Shown piece after piece: positions 6,846-11,044 of a DNA stretch of 11,044 nucleotides. The notes under the pieces were generated by a model. That model did not search any database and was not told the DNA's origin. It saw only the letters and a list, made by a program, of their open reading frames with translations. The translations under genes and the position numbers were made by a program. The DNA comes from an uncultured Clostridiaceae bacterium (lineage in GTDB: Bacteria; Bacillota; Clostridia; TANB77; CAG-508): contig CATXTS010000060.1 in NCBI GenBank assembly GCA_958402495.1, forward strand, positions 1-11,044. The letters run 5' to 3'. Numbering within the stretch: position 1 is the first letter of the stretch; each line of letters opens with the position of its first letter.

Positions 6846-7139
6846 ATGAGTAATTTAAGAGAAGTTAATGATGATATTTTAAAAGATTGGTTAGATTTTA
6901 GAGATGAAGAATTATGTAGTTTAACTTGTGATGAGGATAGGAAACATCATATTTATTTTGATAAAATTTCTGCAAGGATTTTAAAACGTGTTCCTAATAA
7001 GGATAAAAAGTATCTTGAAAAGCAACTTGGTTTTCTTGATGAGAATTTTATGGATTATATCGATTATTGGAATGAGAAGTATTATAGAAATGGCTTTGTA
7101 GATGGTTCACAAATTACTATAGGCTGTTTTGAGGAATAG
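6846..7139 (+). CDS. Small acidic protein of unknown function
   Basis: This 97-residue protein is not recognised. It is rich in D, E, K and aromatic residues, has no signal peptide or membrane segment, and is probably a helical cytoplasmic protein. It ends in a YYRNGFVDG segment (about 79-87). Similar short YxxGFxDG endings occur, as far as I recall, in small proteins of Bacillota phages and integrative elements, which would fit the tRNA scar upstream. The ATG follows TGGAGGT with about 9 nt spacing, a good ribosome site, and an intrinsic terminator begins 3 nt after the stop, so it is a single-gene transcript. It is the only plus-strand gene in the right half of the window. Codon use resembles that of its neighbours. 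Confidence 0.75.
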   Translation: MSNLREVNDDILKDWLDFRDEELCSLTCDEDRKHHIYFDKISARILKRVPNKDKKYLEKQLGFLDENFMDYIDYWNEKYYRNGFVDGSQITIGCFEE

Positions 7140-7141
7140 TT

Positions 7142-7168
7142 AAAGGCGAGATTAATTCTCGCCTTTTT
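7142..7168 (+). terminator. Intrinsic terminator after the small gene
   Basis: AAAGGCGAG (7142-7150) and CTCGCCTTT (7158-7166) form a perfect 9-bp stem with a 7-nt loop (ATTAATT), followed by a T tract to 7168. It is much more GC-rich than its surroundings. It lies just before the stop of the convergent minus-strand gene, which ends at 7170, and could also slow transcription coming from that side, though the minus-strand U tract is weak. Confidence 0.9.
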
Positions 7169-7169
7169 A

Positions 7170-7442
7170 CTACTCTTTTTCTTCTTCTATTTTTTGAATT
7201 ATTTCATTTATCAATTTGCTTATAGTATCATAAACAGCAATTGATAATTTATTGCTATTATCAATACTATTTCCTTTATTTAATTCTATGATATCTCCAA
7301 TAGAATATTCGCTAAAAAAAGTTTCATAAAATTTAGTTCCATCTACCTTTAAATTATCCTTATTAATTGTATATACTTCTGATTCTTTAAAAAATATTAC
7401 ATATTTTTCATCATTTTCTTCAAAATTATATATTTTTTTCAT
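7170..7442 (-). CDS. 90-aa protein coupled to the PHP-ATPase, function unknown
   Basis: This is a 90-residue acidic, probably cytoplasmic protein with no recognised domain. The sequence starts MKKIYNFEENDEKYVIFF, suggesting a beta-rich N-terminal part, and ends in a charged helix (about 63-90: SIAVYDTISK, then IIQKIEEEKE). The start at 7442 is chosen over a longer frame starting at 7481. An AAAGGTGG site lies 6 nt before it, and it overlaps the last codons of the upstream ATPase by 17 nt, the usual mark of translational coupling. Tight coupling suggests a partner, inhibitor or accessory of the PHP-ATPase, as in many two-gene defence systems, but the sequence does not say which. Confidence 0.75.
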   Translation of the reverse strand: MKKIYNFEENDEKYVIFFKESEVYTINKDNLKVDGTKFYETFFSEYSIGDIIELNKGNSIDNSNKLSIAVYDTISKLINEIIQKIEEEKE

Positions 7443-9774
7443 ATCTTTTCCACCTTTCATTAATAGAACTAATTCCTCCATCTATATTATCTGCCACAAT
7501 TTTTAACATGTCATATTCTTCATTAAAATACTCTAATGCTCCACTTTGTATTATAATCTCATTATCTTCATTCTTTCCTAAATAAATTACATTATCAACA
7601 TCTAAGTTTACGATAAATTGTGGATTATGTGTTACCAAGATAATTTGCCTATTTTGACTCATATTATAAAAATCTTCTAGCAAATACTCTTTAATTGATT
7701 TTTGTGATACATCATCTTCTGGTTGATCTATTATATATATACCATCTTTTTGATTTTGTTCTGATAATATATCAAAATATATCTTCGAATTAAATCCTGC
7801 CGACAATTCTTTAGTAATATCTTTATCTTCTAAATTATTTATTATAGGCTTGTACTTAAAGTCTGATTCAATCCTTTTATATATTTCTTTCTCTAAATTA
7901 TCTAATTTTTCGTAAAAGTCTTCGCCTTCTATCTTCTCCGAAATATTGTCTTCCGTTAAAGTATTTATATCTTTAATTTTTTTACCTAATACCTTTTGAA
8001 TACTTTTTATAATATAATCATTTGATACTTCTTCGACATCACATTTATTAATAAATCTATATTTCCCAACATTATTATACTCTATAGGAATTGGTTCCTT
8101 CTTTATATTAGCAGTATATATTCTTTCTTTTTTTGACTGCAAATATAAATTTACTATATTATCTTCGAATGTTTCTAATGTGTTTTCGTAATTTTCTATT
8201 GCCTTTGTATTGTCAGTTTTGGATTTCTGTAACTTCTGTGCCAATTTTCCTAAGCAATCATTTACAATTTTAATCTTACTATTTTCAAATTTCCATCTTT
8301 CTATTTCTTTGTTATATTTACCTATCAAGTTATAATAAATCTTCTTCTGATCTTCCAATAATTTAATATCATCTTCAAAAATATCTTTATTTTTAATTAA
8401 TTTATCTAGTTTCAAATTAATATCTTCAAATTCAGCTATAATATTATTTAGTTTTTGGATTTTAGCTTTAAAATTCTTTTTAGTTTTTTGAAGATTTAAT
8501 GATTTTGCATTTTCTTCAAAGTATTTTATATAAAAACTAGATACTTTTTTTTCATTTTCTCTATACGCATAATTATCCTTTATATCTTGTATATATCTAT
8601 GTATTTCATCTTTTACTTTATTTTTATATTTTTCAACATTAGGTACAGGAGGAAAATATCCATTTAAAAATCCATTCACATTAAAAGTCTTTTTTTCAAA
8701 CATTTCCCTTACTGCACCCTGTTTATCGACCCTATATATTTTATCTTGTGAAATAGATGTTCCCAGTTGAATATCGTTTTTGTTTAAATACTCTTCATAC
8801 TTCTTTTCTATCTTTGAATCTTTTAAGTATTCATAATTAGTTATTTTATGAAGTAATAATGATTTTCCTATTGAATTATCTCCTATGATTGCATTTATTC
8901 CTCTTGATAAAGGAATGTTTTTTTCCTTACCATTAATCAAAATCTTTATATTATCAAGTATATTATCACTATTTGAAAAGAAGCTATTTACTAGTTTTAT
9001 CCTTTTTGTATTTGTAATTGCCATTGCCAAACCTCTAAATGTTGGTAAACATTTTAAATAGGTAAATGAAAAATTTTCATCTTCTAAGGGATACTCATTC
9101 CATTTGTGACAATCACTTCCAGTAATAAATCTTAAATCTTCACTATTTAAATTTTCTTGATTATTTTCTATATAATATTTATTAAATATTTCATTTCTTT
9201 TATTTTTAAATTCAAAAGATTCAAAATAATCTATAAATACTAATTCATTAAATTTTTCTTTTCCTAGAGACATAACATCATTGTTTCTTGTTTTCTTACT
9301 TGTTAAACTTTCTTTTTGATGTGCAATCATGACAACATTTAAATCTATTTTCTTTAATATCTCTAAAAATTTTTCTTCTGAAAATGACATTTCTTGGTCA
9401 TATAATGGAATATTCTTCTTACTATCAAATATAAGTTTTTTAATATTCTCCAATTTATTGTCATCATTATCTTCAAAAATTGTAATAATATGTATTACTT
9501 TTGAATCATACTTTACTGAAAATTCTACTGCTGGTAAAACTTTCTTTATAAATCCTTTGTTCTCTTGTTTCTTTAGAGCTTTATAAATATTTATATCAAA
9601 ATTATCATGATCAGAAATTGAACACATATTGATTTGTCTATCATTTAGATTTTCTATCAATATATCCAATTTATCAATTGTTGAATTATCAACTTTTCCT
9701 GTCTCTTCTTTATGCTTAGATGCAATAGAGTGTATATGAAAATCTACTTTTACTCCATTTTCTACAATATTCAT
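7426..9774 (-). CDS. PHP-domain plus SMC/ABC-like ATPase, putative defence protein
   Basis: This 782-residue protein joins two modules. Residues 1 to about 250 are a PHP (metal-dependent phosphoesterase) domain with all expected metal ligands: DFHIHS (11-16), SDHDN (54-58), E84 in PAVEFS, H152 in AHQ and GSDCH (219-223). Residues about 270-782 are an SMC/Rad50/RecF-type ATPase: Walker A GDNSIGKS (298-305), a long coiled coil (about 380-550), a signature-like ELSAGFNS (656-663), Walker B IIDQPEDD (681-688) and an H-loop VTHNP (714-718). Such PHP-ATPase fusions occur in bacterial defence islands (the TrlF-family annotation has, I believe, this architecture). The likely role is ATP-controlled nucleic-acid cleavage or phosphate removal, but the substrate is unknown. 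An AGGAG site lies 8 nt before the ATG. It overlaps the 90-aa gene and has its own candidate promoter. Confidence 0.88.
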   Translation of the reverse strand: MNIVENGVKVDFHIHSIASKHKEETGKVDNSTIDKLDILIENLNDRQINMCSISDHDNFDINIYKALKKQENKGFIKKVLPAVEFSVKYDSKVIHIITIFEDNDDNKLENIKKLIFDSKKNIPLYDQEMSFSEEKFLEILKKIDLNVVMIAHQKESLTSKKTRNNDVMSLGKEKFNELVFIDYFESFEFKNKRNEIFNKYYIENNQENLNSEDLRFITGSDCHKWNEYPLEDENFSFTYLKCLPTFRGLAMAITNTKRIKLVNSFFSNSDNILDNIKILINGKEKNIPLSRGINAIIGDNSIGKSLLLHKITNYEYLKDSKIEKKYEEYLNKNDIQLGTSISQDKIYRVDKQGAVREMFEKKTFNVNGFLNGYFPPVPNVEKYKNKVKDEIHRYIQDIKDNYAYRENEKKVSSFYIKYFEENAKSLNLQKTKKNFKAKIQKLNNIIAEFEDINLKLDKLIKNKDIFEDDIKLLEDQKKIYYNLIGKYNKEIERWKFENSKIKIVNDCLGKLAQKLQKSKTDNTKAIENYENTLETFEDNIVNLYLQSKKERIYTANIKKEPIPIEYNNVGKYRFINKCDVEEVSNDYIIKSIQKVLGKKIKDINTLTEDNISEKIEGEDFYEKLDNLEKEIYKRIESDFKYKPIINNLEDKDITKELSAGFNSKIYFDILSEQNQKDGIYIIDQPEDDVSQKSIKEYLLEDFYNMSQNRQIILVTHNPQFIVNLDVDNVIYLGKNEDNEIIIQSGALEYFNEEYDMLKIVADNIDGGISSINERWKRYEKNI

Positions 9775-9810
9775 TTACTTGACTCCTTTTTCATATATTA
9801 TTACTTTAAT

Positions 9811-9844
9811 ATTATATTACTTTCTAATTAAATAATTTGTCGAA
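9811..9844 (-). promoter_or_regulatory. Candidate PHP-ATPase promoter with Spo0A-box-like element
   Basis: On the minus strand TATAAT lies at 9816-9811 and TTCGACA (complement of TGTCGAA) at 9844-9838. TCGACA and TATAAT are 21 bp apart, exactly as upstream of cas6. TAATAT (9819-9814) with 18-bp spacing is an alternative -10. The coding start is 36 nt downstream of the -10 box. Spo0A control is inferred from the motif only. Confidence 0.5.
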
Positions 9845-9917
9845 ACCTGTCCTTTATTATCAAAAAAGCAAAATAATTCTGTAATTTATAATTACTATTA
9901 TTTTACTTTTCTTTTGT

Positions 9918-10853
9918 TTATTTATTTCCAATATAGTATTTAATCATTTCTGCGTATTGATCTTGTGCATTCAAACAAGTATCTATTAAATATCCTTTTT
10001 CTTTATTAGTTTGATATTGATTTAAACCTCTGTAATAAAATAACTTTTCTTTATCTAAAATAATAAATGGTACTATATTATTTTTCAAACATTCTTTAAA
10101 TGCAATTATTCTACCAACTCTACCATTTCCATCTTGAAACGGATGTATCTTTTCAAATTTTGCATGAAATTCTATTATTTCATTTATTGTTACTTGTTTT
10201 AAAGATCCATACCATTCTAATAATTTTTTCATGTCTCTCTCAACATTTTTAGGATCTGTAGTTTTTAATCCCCCTACTTCATTAGGTAATTTCTTATAAT
10301 CTCCAACAACAAACCAACCTTTTCTGCTATCTGATGTTCCTTCTTTTAATATTTTGTGAAACTCCTTTATCATTGCTTCAGTCAGCTTTTTATCTGCTAT
10401 TTTTAACATATAATCGACTAATTTGAAATGATTAGCAGTTTCCAAAACATCATCTAAATCTGTTATTGAATCTTTTTCTGCTAATAATGTATTAATTTCA
10501 TAAATATATCTAGTTTGATTTTCTGTAAGTTTACTTCCTTCAATATGATTTGTATTATATGCAAATGTAATTTGTGTATTATGATATAAATTACCTTTTA
10601 ATTTCATATTTTTTTGTTCTCTTAACACTTCTAAAATGTTTATTTTAGATATATCAAAATCATCTTCTTTTAATAACTCATCAATTGAAACTTCATATAA
10701 TTCAGCTAACTTTTTTAATGATTCAATATTAGGTTCTAATGTTCCAGCCTCATATTTTGAAATTGTTGCAGCTTTTACTCCTAATATTTCTGCAACTTCA
10801 CCTTGAGTCATATTTTTACTTTCTCGATATAGTTTTATTTTTTCTCCTAACAT
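9918..10853 (-). CDS. HTH_XRE-Fic protein (predicted AMP transferase)
   Basis: A 311-residue protein with an N-terminal XRE/lambda-repressor helix-turn-helix (about 1-61: MTQGEVAEILG, then AATISKYEAGTLEPNIESL) and a C-terminal Fic domain (about 85-311). The catalytic loop HPFQDGNGRVGR (237-248) has every residue needed for AMPylation: His237, Asp241, Asn243 and Arg245. An inhibitory-helix motif of the (S/T)xxxE(G/N) type, TNHIEG (101-106, with Glu105), lies before the catalytic core. By family rules this makes it a class II, self-inhibited Fic enzyme. It probably transfers AMP to a host protein while regulating its own gene. An AAGGAG site lies 9 nt before the ATG. A TATAAT and two 14-bp direct repeats upstream suggest autoregulation. 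It may be part of defence, a toxin-antitoxin-like device or a plain regulator. Confidence 0.92.
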   Translation of the reverse strand: MLGEKIKLYRESKNMTQGEVAEILGVKAATISKYEAGTLEPNIESLKKLAELYEVSIDELLKEDDFDISKINILEVLREQKNMKLKGNLYHNTQITFAYNTNHIEGSKLTENQTRYIYEINTLLAEKDSITDLDDVLETANHFKLVDYMLKIADKKLTEAMIKEFHKILKEGTSDSRKGWFVVGDYKKLPNEVGGLKTTDPKNVERDMKKLLEWYGSLKQVTINEIIEFHAKFEKIHPFQDGNGRVGRIIAFKECLKNNIVPFIILDKEKLFYYRGLNQYQTNKEKGYLIDTCLNAQDQYAEMIKYYIGNK

Positions 10854-10884
10854 AATAAAAACTCTCCTTTTTGATTATAATAAT

Positions 10885-10890
10885 ATTATA
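10885..10890 (-). promoter_or_regulatory. -10 box of the xre-fic gene
   Basis: A perfect TATAAT on the minus strand lies 32 nt upstream of the ATG. No good -35 hexamer is seen at 16-18 bp; that position is occupied by the first 14-bp repeat (10899-10912), so a regulator bound there would block or replace -35 contact. A second TATAAT (10879-10874) is closer to the gene. Confidence 0.5.
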
Positions 10891-10898
10891 TCATATTG

Positions 10899-10954
10899 TT
10901 TCCAAAAAAGAAAGTTTTTATTTGTTTTTTTATTTTATAATTTCCAAAAAAGAA
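10899..10954. repeat. Two identical 14-bp direct repeats, candidate operators for the XRE-Fic protein
   Basis: TTTCCAAAAAAGAA is present at 10899-10912 and again, without mismatch, at 10941-10954. Start-to-start distance is 42 bp, four helical turns, so both copies face the same side of the DNA. The nearer copy overlaps the expected -35 region of the xre-fic promoter. The farther one begins just after the stop of the upstream gene. This is the arrangement expected for autorepression by a helix-turn-helix protein, but binding is inferred. Confidence 0.55.
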
Positions 10955-10957
10955 TAT

Positions 10958-11044
10958 TTATATTTGAGTTTCTTGTATATCCATATTATCTATAACTTGT
11001 AAGTTATTTTTATTTAAAAATTCATCAAATAACTCCTTATTACA
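10958..11044 (-). CDS. C-terminal end of an unknown gene cut by the right edge
   Basis: The minus strand is open from the window edge to a TAA at 10960-10958, giving 28 residues that begin CNKELFDEFLNK and end MDIQETQI. The composition resembles the real genes nearby, with no low-complexity bias, and it points in the same direction as xre-fic, 104 bp upstream of it. That is too little to name a function, and a chance open frame cannot be ruled out. Confidence 0.5.
   Translation of the reverse strand, partial: CNKELFDEFLNKNNLQVIDNMDIQETQI

Noticed and set aside
9329..9586. Open frame on the plus strand inside the PHP-ATPase gene
   Set aside because: It is antisense to the PHP domain and rich in S and F, as expected from a complement of K- and E-rich coding DNA.

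Overview
The window is strongly AT-rich (about a quarter G+C). It has near-consensus AGGAGG ribosome binding sites and TATAAT -10 boxes, which points to a low-GC Bacillota, most likely a Clostridia-type organism. Two sites matching the Spo0A box (TGTCGAA) would fit a spore former, but that is inference. Almost every recognisable gene belongs to defence or mobile-element biology, so this reads as a defence island.

Layout, left to right. (1) 1-1718, minus strand: the first two genes of a type I-B CRISPR-Cas operon, cas6 then cas8b1/cst1, the latter cut by the left edge. No CRISPR array is in the window. (2) 1857-2132, minus: a small DUF3892-type gene, then about 560 bp of gene-poor DNA with a possible decayed gene fragment. 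(3) 2691-6423: a Sau3AI-like restriction-modification cassette. It holds a MutH/Sau3AI-family endonuclease and, directly downstream, an EVE/PUA-like plus NucS-like (PD-(D/E)XK) protein of unknown role. A convergent C5-cytosine methyltransferase follows, and a symmetrical hairpin at the overlapping stops separates the two transcripts. (4) 6484-6845: non-coding DNA with a degenerate 3' part of a CAT-anticodon tRNA and a perfect tandem 11-bp repeat, probably the scar of an integrated element. (5) 6846-7139: a small acidic unknown gene with an intrinsic terminator. (6) 7170-9774, minus: a PHP-domain/SMC-like ATPase and an overlapping 90-aa partner, a candidate two-gene defence system. (7) 9918-10853, minus: a HTH_XRE-Fic protein with a repeated candidate operator. 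(8) 10958-11044: the C-terminal end of another minus-strand gene.

Four points stand out. The cas6 and PHP-ATPase genes have upstream regions with the same geometry: TTCGACA exactly 21 bp from TATAAT. The methyltransferase promoter carries a GATC, the expected target of the system, touching its -35 box. GATC was not seen anywhere in 1-5402 but occurs eight times in the rest. The restriction cassette carries an extra putative nuclease that a simple type II system does not need.
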